DNA from: an uncultured Lachnospiraceae bacterium
GTDB taxonomy: Bacteria; Bacillota; Clostridia; Lachnospirales; Lachnospiraceae
Direction of reading: 5' to 3'
Assembly (NCBI GenBank): GCA_900548905.1
Contig: URMK01000004.1
Coordinates: forward strand, 62,001 to 126,000
Length of the DNA: 64,000 bases
The position numbers were made by a program, and so were the translations under genes. The notes beneath the pieces are model-generated. The model ran no database searches and had not been told where the DNA came from. It saw only the letters and a program-made list of their open reading frames with translations. Shown here piece after piece: positions 49,584 through 58,522 of the stretch; position 1 is the stretch's first letter; each line of letters starts with the position of its first letter.

Positions 49584-50477
49584 TCATATTTTGCGTATTT
49601 CTTTTGCAGGATTACCTACAACCACCATCCCGGATTTTACATCTCTAATTGCATTCGCCCCCATACCAATCAGGCACTCTTTTCCTAATGTAACCCTGTT
49701 TTTTATAATCGCATTCATCCCCACAAATGTTTCTTCACCTATAATATCAAAGCCTCCTATAATTGCTCCTGCCGCTATTTCCACATTTTTCTCTATTTGC
49801 ACGTCATGACTTACACGTACAAGAGCATCCAATTTTGCATAATCTTCTATGATAGTATTTCCTGCCGTCCCTGCAGATATTGCATCATTGGCTCCTATTT
49901 CAACATAATCGCCAATAACCACTTTTCCTATGGAAGGAATACGAAATTTATTTCCCTGCTCATCTTCTGTAAACGTAAACCCGAATGCTCCAATGACCGC
50001 ACCTTCACCACAAATAAAATTATTACCTATAATTGAATTTTTAACAATTGCCCCTGCCATAATATGAGCGTTATCACCTATTATTACATCATGCCCTATA
50101 ATACACCCCGGTTCAATTGTTACATTTTCTCCTATACTGGCTGTTTCGCTTATAAGATATCCTTTCTCTGTGGAAATATAATGTAATTTATTATTTTGGT
50201 TATTCATTTTAACAAGATAAGCATTTAAAAATTTTGCATATTCGTATTGGGGATTTTCAGTTTCAAATACGAAGTGCTTCGCTATAATATATTCTGGTAT
50301 ATTGATCCCTTTCTCTATAAACACAAGACAATCTGATACATGCAGTAAATTTGTCAGCAAATTCTCTACTTTTTTAGACAAATACATAACTGTGTTTGAA
50401 ACAGGAGCTCCTGCATAGGACGCTCCTGAAATTACCAGTTCACAATCAGGGAAATACTCATTTACATTATATAACAT
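49584..50477 (-). CDS. LpxD/WbpD-like left-handed beta-helix N-acetyltransferase
   Basis: A 297-aa protein. The first 100 residues form an LpxD-like N-terminal domain, then a long hexapeptide beta helix runs from about 105. It holds IGENVTIEPGCIIGHDVIIG, GEGAVIGAFGFTF and IGANDAISAGTAG, and ends in VVVGNPAKEIRK. LpxD itself belongs to Gram-negative lipid A, so in this genome it must act elsewhere. Between a 3-aminotransferase and a 3-dehydrogenase gene, the probable job is N-acetylation of the 3-amino group of a UDP-diamino uronate, like WbpD. Longer starts (TTG 50498, ATG 50492) lack a ribosome site; the ATG at 50477 has GAGGAA about 8 nt upstream. Confidence 0.78.
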   Translation of the reverse strand: MLYNVNEYFPDCELVISGASYAGAPVSNTVMYLSKKVENLLTNLLHVSDCLVFIEKGINIPEYIIAKHFVFETENPQYEYAKFLNAYLVKMNNQNNKLHYISTEKGYLISETASIGENVTIEPGCIIGHDVIIGDNAHIMAGAIVKNSIIGNNFICGEGAVIGAFGFTFTEDEQGNKFRIPSIGKVVIGDYVEIGANDAISAGTAGNTIIEDYAKLDALVRVSHDVQIEKNVEIAAGAIIGGFDIIGEETFVGMNAIIKNRVTLGKECLIGMGANAIRDVKSGMVVVGNPAKEIRKI

Positions 50478-50525
50478 TACAATTTTCCTCATATACAAAA
50501 TGCTTTCGAATCAGGCGCCTGTATC

Positions 50526-51596
50526 TTAAAATCGTCCCTTAAAATCCACCGTAGAGCAATGTGCAAGGGGAAATGTCACTTTACAGCCTTCCGCAGCCGA
50601 TTTATAAATTGCAAGCACCAGTTCTAACGCACGTTTTCCCGCTTTTGCATCAACATAAGGGGGGCTGTCTTCTATAATAGATCGAATAACATCCTGATAT
50701 AACGGAGTATGTCCGTACCCGTATACATTAGGTGGATTTTCATGAAATTGTGCTTTAACCTCATCCGAAGAATCCAGCATATCCGAAAAAGACCACTCTT
50801 CAATTCGATTGACAGAAGCCCCTCCAACTTTTACAGTACCCTTATCGCCAAATAAATACAACGTTTCTTCTAAGTTTGCCGGATACACATTACTTGTTCC
50901 TTCGATTATCCCATATGCCCCATTTTTAAAACGTATAATAGCTATACCCAGATCTTCTGCTTCTATATAATCATGTTTTAGCCGATCTGTCATCCCCATT
51001 ACACAATCAATTTCACCCCCCATCATCCATCGAAGCAAATCTATATTATGAATACATTGATTCATCAGGGTTCCTCCATCCTGCTCCCATGTTCCCCTCC
51101 ACTTAGCCCTGGCATAGTATTCATAATCTCTTGCCCACCGTACATGTGCAGTACCATAAAGCATTTTGCCAAAGCGATTTAACTCCACAGCCTCTCTTAC
51201 TTTTTGAATAGATTTATTAAAACGGTTTTGGTGGCAAGTACACACTTTCAACCCTTTTTCATCAGCTTTATTTATAATTCGATCCGCATCTTCCAATGAC
51301 AAAGCCAACGGTTTTTCAATAATTAAATTGCAGCCGGCATTCAGGCAATCTATTGCAATAAATGCATGCTTCCCTGATTCAGTTGCTATCGCAACTAATT
51401 CAGGAGTCTCTCTCTCCAACATCTCTTTATAATCTAGATACCTATGAACATTTTGTGATAAATGAAATTTCAGGATCTTATCCTGCATATTTTGCTCATT
51501 CAAATCACAGATTGCCACAATATCCATACCATTCTTCTGTGCTGCCACAATATGATTGGGAGAAATCCTCCCGCAGCCAATTAACGCATATTTCAT
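50526..51596 (-). CDS. Gfo/Idh/MocA oxidoreductase, WbpB/WlbA-like
   Basis: A 356-aa NAD(P)-dependent enzyme. ALIGCGRISPNH near 4-15 is the Rossmann loop and IIEKPLAL near 92-99 holds the conserved Lys95-Pro96. CHQNRFN and GGTLMNQCIHNIDLLRWMMG complete the family signature. WlbA/WbpB oxidise C3 of UDP-GlcNAcA before transamination. This gene, with the acetyltransferase and aminotransferase downstream, forms the B-D-E set of the UDP-2,3-diacetamido-2,3-dideoxyuronate pathway. The start shares one base with the upstream GT4 stop (TAATG). The UDP-GlcNAc 6-dehydrogenase needed first is not in the window, unless the ugd at the left edge serves. Confidence 0.8.
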   Translation of the reverse strand: MKYALIGCGRISPNHIVAAQKNGMDIVAICDLNEQNMQDKILKFHLSQNVHRYLDYKEMLERETPELVAIATESGKHAFIAIDCLNAGCNLIIEKPLALSLEDADRIINKADEKGLKVCTCHQNRFNKSIQKVREAVELNRFGKMLYGTAHVRWARDYEYYARAKWRGTWEQDGGTLMNQCIHNIDLLRWMMGGEIDCVMGMTDRLKHDYIEAEDLGIAIIRFKNGAYGIIEGTSNVYPANLEETLYLFGDKGTVKVGGASVNRIEEWSFSDMLDSSDEVKAQFHENPPNVYGYGHTPLYQDVIRSIIEDSPPYVDAKAGKRALELVLAIYKSAAEGCKVTFPLAHCSTVDFKGRF

Positions 51597-52804
51597 TATT
51601 TGTCCCCTCTGTTCTTTTTTATATTCTTATCTATTATTGCTTTTGCCTGTTCTTCATATGAATATTTTCTATACTCATTTCTGCTTACTTCTTCAGCTCT
51701 ATATTGATAAGCAGAATCTTTGTATATTTTTAATATAGCCTCTGACAATCTTTCAATTTTCCAATTGGGTCTTAGGCATATAGCATTATCATTGATTTGC
51801 AGGTTAATATTATCTTCGTCCGCATCCAAACATACAATGATAGGAAGTCCCGCCGCTACTGCCTGTTGTCTTAAAACACTTGCCGATCCTGGAAAAACAG
51901 CTAAATCTGAAGCCAAATAATAATCATATATCTCCTTTTGTTCCAAAAAACCAACATGTAATATCTGATGGGTACTGTATTCTATTTCTTTCATTACCGC
52001 ATCTTTATAGGAGTTATCGGCATAGTCTCCAAAAATAATTAATACAATATCATCTGGAAGGTATTGAGTGCTTTTAACCAGCTCAAGAGTTTTTTTCCCC
52101 TCATTAATTTTTCCTCCATGTATAATCACATATGATCCTGTTGCTATTTTATTTTTTTCACGAATTACTCTTCTTATTTCTGATTTATTTTTTTTCTCTA
52201 TAAGTGAACCATCATAACCAAGCCCTAATAAATCTATCTTACAGGAAGGAATTCCCAAATACTTTTTCATGAAGTCTATCGTTTCCGGCGAAACACCGTA
52301 TACGGTTGTACACCAGCGCGAAAATAAACGATTCGATGGAATCAATAGAGCTCTGAAAATAATATCCTTTATTGTATATGGATTATGGTTTTCCTTCGTG
52401 CAATGGGAATCTGCAACAATAACACACTTTGGATTAACATGGTATTTATAAATAACGGCCGCCCATATATCAAATGATAAAATACTATGTATCATAATAA
52501 AAGCTATTTTTTCATAAAACAATATCTTGTAAATATTACGGAACTGTATAATCCGGTGCCCTTCCTTATTAAAACAACGCAATCTTATAATTTTTACACC
52601 GTCTTTATTATAGTATGTTTTTTCTCCGCATAACGTAATTTTACCTGTTTTCTCCAAAACTAAATTAGTAGCAACAATGGTAACCTTATTGCATAAAGTA
52701 TTATGATATTTAGCCAGCAGAGTCTCCTGATAACCACTGTCATCCATGAAGGCAGCGTCAATACTGATGTGTAAGATATTCATATCTTCTATATTATTTT
52801 TCAC
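51596..52804 (-). CDS. GT4-like glycosyltransferase with altered donor motif
   Basis: A 402-aa GT-B protein from a GTG at 52804 (AAAGGAG 6 nt upstream; the longer ATG at 52825 has no site and adds unusual residues). NILHISIDAAF opens it, YVIIHGGKINEGKKT starts the donor domain, and FPGSASVLRQQAVAAGLP stands where E-x7-E is expected, with Ser and Gln in place of the two Glu. Some GT4-like proteins of capsule loci share the FPGxxSVL form, so it need not be inactive. It is coupled to the dehydrogenase gene by a 1-nt overlap. Confidence 0.75.
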   Translation of the reverse strand: MKNNIEDMNILHISIDAAFMDDSGYQETLLAKYHNTLCNKVTIVATNLVLEKTGKITLCGEKTYYNKDGVKIIRLRCFNKEGHRIIQFRNIYKILFYEKIAFIMIHSILSFDIWAAVIYKYHVNPKCVIVADSHCTKENHNPYTIKDIIFRALLIPSNRLFSRWCTTVYGVSPETIDFMKKYLGIPSCKIDLLGLGYDGSLIEKKNKSEIRRVIREKNKIATGSYVIIHGGKINEGKKTLELVKSTQYLPDDIVLIIFGDYADNSYKDAVMKEIEYSTHQILHVGFLEQKEIYDYYLASDLAVFPGSASVLRQQAVAAGLPIIVCLDADEDNINLQINDNAICLRPNWKIERLSEAILKIYKDSAYQYRAEEVSRNEYRKYSYEEQAKAIIDKNIKKNRGDK

Positions 52805-52839
52805 TTCTGTCTCCTTTAATACCATAACATGATAATTTC

Positions 52840-54063
52840 CTAGCTCCTCTCTAAAACATAAGTATATAATTCCTGGTATCTTGCCAGCATCATTTCTTCA
52901 GAAAATCGGTTCTCTATATATTTACGGCATTTCGCAGTCTTATCAAGAAGCCGCTGAGGATTGTTAAAAATATACTCTATCTTATCCTTTAGCGCAATGC
53001 TATTTCCCGCTTGGACACACCAGCCCCCCTCTTCCCTCACCGACTCAACAATGCCTCCCGTTTTAAATGCCAGTACCGGCGTTCCCGATGCCATTGATTC
53101 AAGTGCAACCAGCGGAAAAGTATCTGCCATGCTTGGTAAAATAAATAAATCCGCCGCACTATATAGCTCATTCATCATGCGCTCATCATTAATATACCCT
53201 AAATTAAGGATTTTAAAACTTGAATCAAGGTTCAATCCTCCCATGTCGCCTATAATCAACAAATAATAGCTTTCTTTATCCGCTAATAGTTCGATTGCAT
53301 TAATTAAGTATTTCAATCCTTTATATGGACTATCTGCATTATGGGCGGAGAATAAAAGAATTCTTTTACCATTCGGAATAGCATACTTCTCCCGTATTGT
53401 CCGCTTATCAAACAGCCGAAATCTTTCCAGGTTTACTCCATTAGGAATTAGATGTATTTTTTCATTTTTCAAATAACTATGTCTGCAGCAATCAATCAAC
53501 CACTTTGACGGGCTTACAAAACAAAATCCTTCTCCCGATAAACTATCAGACTTACACTTTAAATATAAAGAGGCACGCACTGTTCCTTTTTTCAGCCATT
53601 CGTTGCCATCACACCTTTTGCACTTTTTATCGTTTTGCCACTTCTTACAGCTCATTCCGTGAGGGCAGCATCCGGTAAACAACCACATATCATGCATGGT
53701 TATAATAATGTTCGGACAAAACTTCTTTATTGCCTTTAAATCCATTGGCCCCACGTAATTACCACGCAGGTTATGGAAATGTACAATATCAATTTTCTCT
53801 CGCTTGATGACTTTTATAATTCTTTTTCTTGCTAATAAGGTCCTGAACAAAAAATCATGATTTATTATTCCAAGCAATGCGCTTATTGCCCTTTCCAAAA
53901 ATCCTTTATATATTACCTTAATATTCTCCGGCAGATTTTTCTGATATCTTCCGGCAAGATAGAAGGTATTAATATTTTCATTTTTCAGTCCATAATACAA
54001 CTGTCTGCTCACTTTCTCAGCTCCGCCGCCCAAAAAGCAAGCGTTTATAAATAATATATTCAT
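52840..54063 (-). CDS. GT4 family glycosyltransferase (WcaC-like)
   Basis: A 407-aa GT-B enzyme. CFLGGGAEKVSRQL near 9-22 is the N-terminal glycine loop. HDMWLFTGCCPHGMSCKKW with the following CKRC (about 123-150) is a cysteine cluster seen in WcaC-type GT4 enzymes. NADSPYKGLKYL opens the donor domain, and PSMADTFPLVALESMASGTP is the donor motif with the second Glu kept and Asp in place of the first. AGAGGT precedes the ATG. It is transcribed before the uronic acid genes. The sugar is unknown. Confidence 0.86.
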   Translation of the reverse strand: MNILFINACFLGGGAEKVSRQLYYGLKNENINTFYLAGRYQKNLPENIKVIYKGFLERAISALLGIINHDFLFRTLLARKRIIKVIKREKIDIVHFHNLRGNYVGPMDLKAIKKFCPNIIITMHDMWLFTGCCPHGMSCKKWQNDKKCKRCDGNEWLKKGTVRASLYLKCKSDSLSGEGFCFVSPSKWLIDCCRHSYLKNEKIHLIPNGVNLERFRLFDKRTIREKYAIPNGKRILLFSAHNADSPYKGLKYLINAIELLADKESYYLLIIGDMGGLNLDSSFKILNLGYINDERMMNELYSAADLFILPSMADTFPLVALESMASGTPVLAFKTGGIVESVREEGGWCVQAGNSIALKDKIEYIFNNPQRLLDKTAKCRKYIENRFSEEMMLARYQELYTYVLERS

Positions 54064-54083
54064 GTTTTACCTCTAAACAAGGA

Positions 54084-54803
54084 TTACAGCTTGTGTACCA
54101 CTACCCCAATTATAACCGGTATCAAAGCATCATCCATTAAAAAATCTTGCGCATCCAAATCTTCTTTGGATAATCCATATATAAAAGCGGAAGCAGTCTT
54201 GGGATTCCCCATGGAGTAAACCTCTATTTGCTTTCTTCCTGCGATTCCATCGAACAACCTTCGCAGGGATGTCTCCGTAAACCCCCAAAAATGCCCCCAT
54301 CTTTCATCATCATATTTGCTAATCATCGAAATTCCAGAAACCGTTATTAAAGCAGCTCCTCCGGGCTTCAACATTTCCATTACATTACGCGCTGCATTAT
54401 TGATATCATAAATAAAAGGAAACGTCTGTGTTAATATAAAACAATCAGCAATATTAGATTGACAGCCCTTCCCATTTTGCAGGTCCCCATAGATTATTAT
54501 TGATTTCCCACATTTACTTAATTTTTCATCTGCTGTCAACACAAAAGATTTATTTATATTTTTACCATATTCTAATGTATAAGCATTATCTCCTATCTCT
54601 ACAACATTTCCAGTTATATATTTCTTATGCTCTTGAAGGAATCTGGCTATATAGACTCTATCTATTGGCGTCCCTCTGTCAAAACCCATTTTATTACTTA
54701 CCACATCATTAGGCCATTCAGCAATTGGATTTCTATTTTGTTTTCTAATCTTACGTCTGCCACCACAAATTTCCAAATATAAATTATTAATAAATTGTCT
54801 CAT
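54084..54803 (-). CDS. Class I SAM-dependent methyltransferase-like protein
   Basis: A 239-aa soluble protein with a Rossmann-like core. GNVVEIGDNAYTLEYG near 65-80 is the SAM-binding glycine region. DCFILTQTFPFIYD near 121-134 is the motif 4 region and MEMLKPGGAALIT near 143-155 is the post-motif usual for class I enzymes. GHFWGFTETSLRRLF near the end is common to glycan-locus methyltransferases. It probably methylates a sugar or terminates the chain. The glycine loop is less canonical than usual (GDNAY), so a reduced activity is possible. It lies 1 nt from the upstream propeller gene. Confidence 0.7.
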   Translation of the reverse strand: MRQFINNLYLEICGGRRKIRKQNRNPIAEWPNDVVSNKMGFDRGTPIDRVYIARFLQEHKKYITGNVVEIGDNAYTLEYGKNINKSFVLTADEKLSKCGKSIIIYGDLQNGKGCQSNIADCFILTQTFPFIYDINNAARNVMEMLKPGGAALITVSGISMISKYDDERWGHFWGFTETSLRRLFDGIAGRKQIEVYSMGNPKTASAFIYGLSKEDLDAQDFLMDDALIPVIIGVVVHKL

Positions 54804-54804
54804 T

Positions 54805-55737
54805 TTATCCTCTTCTCATTTTTTTAATCAAAGGAACTATTGATAATTTTGCAGCGGCCAAATCAATCACTTCAAAACCATTTTCACATGTCCCATAAGT
54901 ATGGATTCCTATTTTTTTATATAAGCATTCTATTAGGTTTACATTTACATCGTCTATGCTTTTTCGCCTTAGCTCAATTTCCTTTATTGTGTCTTCCGTA
55001 ATTTCCGTCACTTCATTCAAAATTAATGCCAATCCATATATAGCATCCGTACTTTCCTGGGTAATGCGGTAAAGCTTTTCTCCTTTACTATGAAAATTTC
55101 CACCGTTTCTAGCTTTCATAGAACATTTTTCATCGGTATAGCTTATTTTATAATTAATGGCCTCCTTATGATCTAACCCTATTAGCCTGATAATCTGGCG
55201 CCGCACCGAATGGGGGTTGACAGGATCAACTATTCCTCCAACCAGGAGAAGGCCTTCTTCATCTTCGATAAATGCGATATCAACTATTTCTTCATCAAGG
55301 CCAAGAGAATAATAATGCTCCCATTGATATGGCGTATCTCCCATTTTATATATTTCAATACTCCTTGTCGCACTAGTTTCCGGCATCAGATAATACTGCC
55401 CTCTGTACTCCAGTATCATCGGAAAGGATAAATGAGTTCCTGTCTCAATAACTGTTCTTTTTTTGCACAATCTCCCTCTATGATCTATTGTTGCCACTGC
55501 TATACTTCCCAAATCATTAATACGATTATACTTTTCCATGAAAACATAGTAATTCCCCTTATATTTGAAAGGTATAGGATCTGCATACCAATACCTTAAT
55601 GAGGGCTTTAAGACTCTGAATTTAGATTGTCCTTGTTCCCAAAACCATATGTTGCTGAATCGATATCCCACACAATACACAGTATCTATAAAATTTCTAA
55701 CAAAAAATCTGGTTATTAAGTTATCGCTTAAATTCAT
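54805..55737 (-). CDS. Propeller protein like the N-terminal domain of glucosamine IPC transferase
   Basis: A 310-aa soluble protein. RYWYADPIPFKYKGNYYVFM near 48-67, GTHLSFPMILEYRGQYYLMP and CSMKARNGGNFHSKGEKLYR are the blade motifs of the family annotated as glucosamine inositolphosphorylceramide transferase 1 N-terminal-like. Here no GT64 domain follows. Bacterial members occur in capsule loci without a known reaction. It is a different group from the two GH43-like propellers at 30-32 kb. AGGTGATGTAGT precedes the ATG. Confidence 0.65.
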   Translation of the reverse strand: MNLSDNLITRFFVRNFIDTVYCVGYRFSNIWFWEQGQSKFRVLKPSLRYWYADPIPFKYKGNYYVFMEKYNRINDLGSIAVATIDHRGRLCKKRTVIETGTHLSFPMILEYRGQYYLMPETSATRSIEIYKMGDTPYQWEHYYSLGLDEEIVDIAFIEDEEGLLLVGGIVDPVNPHSVRRQIIRLIGLDHKEAINYKISYTDEKCSMKARNGGNFHSKGEKLYRITQESTDAIYGLALILNEVTEITEDTIKEIELRRKSIDDVNVNLIECLYKKIGIHTYGTCENGFEVIDLAAAKLSIVPLIKKMRRG

Positions 55738-55752
55738 ACTACATCACCTATA

Positions 55753-56532
55753 TTAACTTTTATAAAAAAACTTCTTTTCCACATACCTAAAAAAAGACAA
55801 CACTTTATATTTTCTTTTTAACAATAAAATCAATCCATATACCCACTTATATCGTTTACAGTAAATATCTAAACATTCGTATGTTTCATTTTCAAAATCT
55901 TTTATATGTTCTTTACTAAACCCGTCCGTTAACACTACCGCAATTTCAAAATTCATAGATTCAAAGCTTCTACCTTGTGATAAAAAAAATAATTGCCATT
56001 CTTTATCAGCACATACTTTATAGTTTAAGTTAAACTGCTTTTTTCTAAATAAATCCCATTTGGCGAACATTGCCTGATGGCAAATACAATCTCCCGAAAG
56101 AAAATATAGCTTTTTGCTACATATTCTCCCATACTTTTTAATGCTATAATTTCCCTGGCCAAACATGGCCGCGTTGCCATATACTACATCATCATCATGG
56201 CTTTCTATAAAAGCAGCCGTTTTTTCCAGTACAAAGTTATCAATAAAATAATCTCCGGCATTTAAAAAATAAATATATTCCCCTTTCGCCATACCCACCG
56301 CTATATTCATAGCGTCATAAATTCCTTTGTCTTTCTCTGACACAATATATGCATTTTTCATATCGCCAGTCAAAGCATAGGCATATTCTAATGTTTTATC
56401 CGTAGAACCGCCATCCTTGATTATATATTCGTAATCTTTAAAACTTTGTTTTGTCAAGGATTTTATTGTTTCGGAAATAAATTTTTCCGCATTATAACAT
56501 ACGGTAATGATTGAAAACTTATACTGATTCAT
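55753..56532 (-). CDS. GT2 family glycosyltransferase (WcaA-like)
   Basis: A 259-aa GT-A enzyme. SIITVCYNAEKFI opens the fold, KDGGSTDKT near 40-48 is the nucleotide loop, SEKDKGIYDAMNIA near 65-78 is typical, and FLNAGDYF near 90-97 is the metal site. CHQAMFAKW and ADKEWQLFF follow. It has the same subfamily plan as the 22705-23454 enzyme. The first 14 nt overlap the end of the DUF2304 gene, so the two are coupled. Sugar specificity is not recognisable. Confidence 0.85.
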   Translation of the reverse strand: MNQYKFSIITVCYNAEKFISETIKSLTKQSFKDYEYIIKDGGSTDKTLEYAYALTGDMKNAYIVSEKDKGIYDAMNIAVGMAKGEYIYFLNAGDYFIDNFVLEKTAAFIESHDDDVVYGNAAMFGQGNYSIKKYGRICSKKLYFLSGDCICHQAMFAKWDLFRKKQFNLNYKVCADKEWQLFFLSQGRSFESMNFEIAVVLTDGFSKEHIKDFENETYECLDIYCKRYKWVYGLILLLKRKYKVLSFFRYVEKKFFYKS

Positions 56533-56881
56533 CTTTTTCTAATTCTCTAACTCTCTTTTCCAGTTGTGCTACCGTTTGCACCAGCTTCAAGATTTTACTG
56601 CTCTGTTTTGATACAATAGAGGTAATCGACATTAGAATAACGATAATAAATCCGATAGCAAGTACATATAGGCCATTCATACTGCTTTCAATTCCGAGCA
56701 GCTTTACTATAAAACCAAGAAGCGGCGGATGAAGCAACATAAGCCCTAAAATAATTCCGGCGAATATCCAAAGAAGAGTATACTTTAAGGAAATAGCTTT
56801 CTGCTTAAGAAATATCAATATCAAAACAAAGTAACATATTAATGCACATAACAAAACAATTTTTAAATGTATAGGTATCAT
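56519..56881 (-). CDS. DUF2304 small membrane protein
   Basis: A 120-aa protein with three hydrophobic helices and a charged C-terminal coiled coil (VAQLEKRVRELEKD). KYTLLWIFAGIILGLM near 33-48 is the conserved DUF2304 core. These proteins are nearly always next to a DPM1-like GT2 enzyme, and the pair is thought to act together at the membrane. Here that enzyme (56883-57584) lies 1 nt upstream, so this is the usual pair. The precise task is unknown. Confidence 0.85.
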   Translation of the reverse strand: MIPIHLKIVLLCALICYFVLILIFLKQKAISLKYTLLWIFAGIILGLMLLHPPLLGFIVKLLGIESSMNGLYVLAIGFIIVILMSITSIVSKQSSKILKLVQTVAQLEKRVRELEKDESV

Positions 56882-56882
56882 T

Positions 56883-57584
56883 TTATCTCCTTATGCCAAA
56901 GCTAATGCGACATACAATCACAGCCAAAGTAACTTTAATCATATAATAACACGATTTCCAAATATTTATTGAACTAATGCCAGATTCTCTTTCATTCATA
57001 CGCACAGCCACTTCTTTAACAGTTCCTTTATGCATAAAAACCGAAACAATAGCTTCGGGTTCAGGGTAATCGGTTGGATAATCAGCAGCAAATATCTTTA
57101 TATATTCTCTATTTATAGCGCGGAATCCACTGGTTACATCCTTAATCCGCTTTCCGCTGCTAACTTGGATTAAACGGCTCAAGAACTGAATTCCCAGCCT
57201 TCTGATTGCGGAAGATTGAAAGCCTTTTTTATCAATAAATCGAGATCCTATTACCATATCGGCCTCACCATTTATAATAGGCTTGATTAATGTATTGACA
57301 TATTCTACATTATGTTGTCCATCTCCATCCAGTTGAACTGCAATATCGTATTCATTTTCCAAAGCATATTGATAACCGGTCTGCACAGCGCCTCCTATCC
57401 CAAGATTAATAGTAAGATTAATATAATGATACCCTCTCTTTTTGCAGATTTCTGCAGTAGAATCTGTGGAACCATCATTTATTATTATATAATCATACAG
57501 TTTATAGTTGGTATTAATATTATCGATTAATTTACCAATATTATCCGCTTCATTATAAGCAGGTATAATCAAAAGGATTTTCAT
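56883..57584 (-). CDS. DPM1-like GT2 glycosyltransferase
   Basis: A 233-aa soluble or peripheral enzyme. LLIIPAYNEADNIG opens it, INDGSTDST near 35-43 is the nucleotide loop, NLGIGGAVQTGY near 60-71 and QLDGDGQHN near 85-93 (metal site) follow, and then DVTSGFRAINRE. This is the short DPM1-type enzyme that charges polyprenyl phosphate with a sugar and pairs with DUF2304. A TTG at 57596 is in frame; the ATG at 57584 gives the normal family start (MKILLIIPAYNE), so I prefer it although neither start has a strong ribosome site. It is the first intact gene of its operon after the decay zone. Confidence 0.85.
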   Translation of the reverse strand: MKILLIIPAYNEADNIGKLIDNINTNYKLYDYIIINDGSTDSTAEICKKRGYHYINLTINLGIGGAVQTGYQYALENEYDIAVQLDGDGQHNVEYVNTLIKPIINGEADMVIGSRFIDKKGFQSSAIRRLGIQFLSRLIQVSSGKRIKDVTSGFRAINREYIKIFAADYPTDYPEPEAIVSVFMHKGTVKEVAVRMNERESGISSINIWKSCYYMIKVTLAVIVCRISFGIRR

Positions 57585-57702
57585 ATACTTCGTCAAGGCT
57601 CCATTGATTCTTCTTTATATTTTAATACTAATTATAGCTAAATCTAACTATTGCATCATTATACTACGTTTATGCAAGGTCAGCAACTATCCGGGATACA
57701 AG

Positions 57703-57900
57703 TTATTTTAAAAAGGTAAGCTCATCATCACATCTGCTAATCAAATAAAAACCAGCCTTATTCATACTCTCTATCATTCCCTTTAATTTACTGTTTCCAT
57801 CATTAAAAAAACGATCATGTACTTCCAGACATATTTGGTCAATATCAACCTTAAAGTCGGATAAAAGAGAACAATCAGGGTAAGGATAGTCAAAATAATA
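57703..57900 (-). pseudogene. FkbM-family methyltransferase C-terminal tail
   Basis: An open 65-codon tail: DQICLEVHDRFF, then GFYLISRCDDELTFLK before TAA at 57703-57705. LEVHDRFF and GFYLIS are the ending of FkbM methyltransferases. The rest of that gene is missing. The tail is joined at about 57900 to the head of an unrelated GT-C gene, a scar of deletion or recombination. Confidence 0.6.
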
Positions 57901-58260
57901 TTAAGCGTTATCCCATACCACATGGAAAACCGCCCCGAAAAAAACATATGGTATGCAGAAGGATATAATAAAAAGGAGGGTAACGTCCGTTTCCTGATTT
58001 CTTACGGGAATTTCATAATGAAATTGACAGCCTTCGGCAACGGATAATGCATCATGGAAATATTCGGAAGGATACCAGGAATTATCACAAAGAGCAGAGA
58101 TTTCCTTGTAATTCTTTTCAGAGTTGGACGACATATATGAAAATACTTCATCAACATGGTAACCAATTTTTGTATTGCCAAGATGTATGTAAACGGAGCA
58201 CAGGGCAAAAGCATAGCAAATAGAGATTAGATAAAATAAATTTGTGGGATTTCCGTTCAT
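57901..58260 (-). pseudogene. GT-C glycosyltransferase N-terminal remnant
   Basis: The ATG at 58260 has GGAG 8 nt upstream, and the product begins with a helix, then GYHVDEVFSYMSSN and NSWYPSEYFHDAL. In related GT39-like enzymes the motif NQxxDVHPPxYY follows. Here NQETDVT is followed by a frame change; adding one base would give DVHPPFYYILLHTICFFSGR. Only about 120 residues remain before the join to the FkbM tail, so it is truncated as well as frameshifted. Confidence 0.65.
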
Positions 58261-58269
58261 AGAATTGTC

Positions 58270-58492
58270 TCCGATATTTTATTTGTTTTAATATATGATG
58301 ATGCATGCTAATAGCGGGTATCCAACTTGTTGAGCAAAAGACACGAAAAGGTTCCTCATCAATCGCCGAAAAGATAACATCAGCAAATACCTTTGCCCAT
58401 GCTTTTTCAAGAGCTTTTTGTTCTCTGGATATAAATCCGTTGCAGCTGTCTGTCAAAGAATACTGCTGTACATCATTTGTCCTAAATGCCAT
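58270..58492 (-). pseudogene. IS1182-family transposase N-terminal relic
   Basis: From the ATG at 58492: MAFRTNDVQQYSLTDSCN, then LEKAWAKVFADVIFSAIDEE and PFRVF. This is the N-terminal domain of Clostridial IS1182 transposases (usual continuation LYSxKxSRPNTPVN). The catalytic part is gone and the frame runs into the GT-C remnant. Confidence 0.55.
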
Positions 58493-58522
58493 TGAAGCCA
58501 CCCACTTTTCCAATGCATCTCT

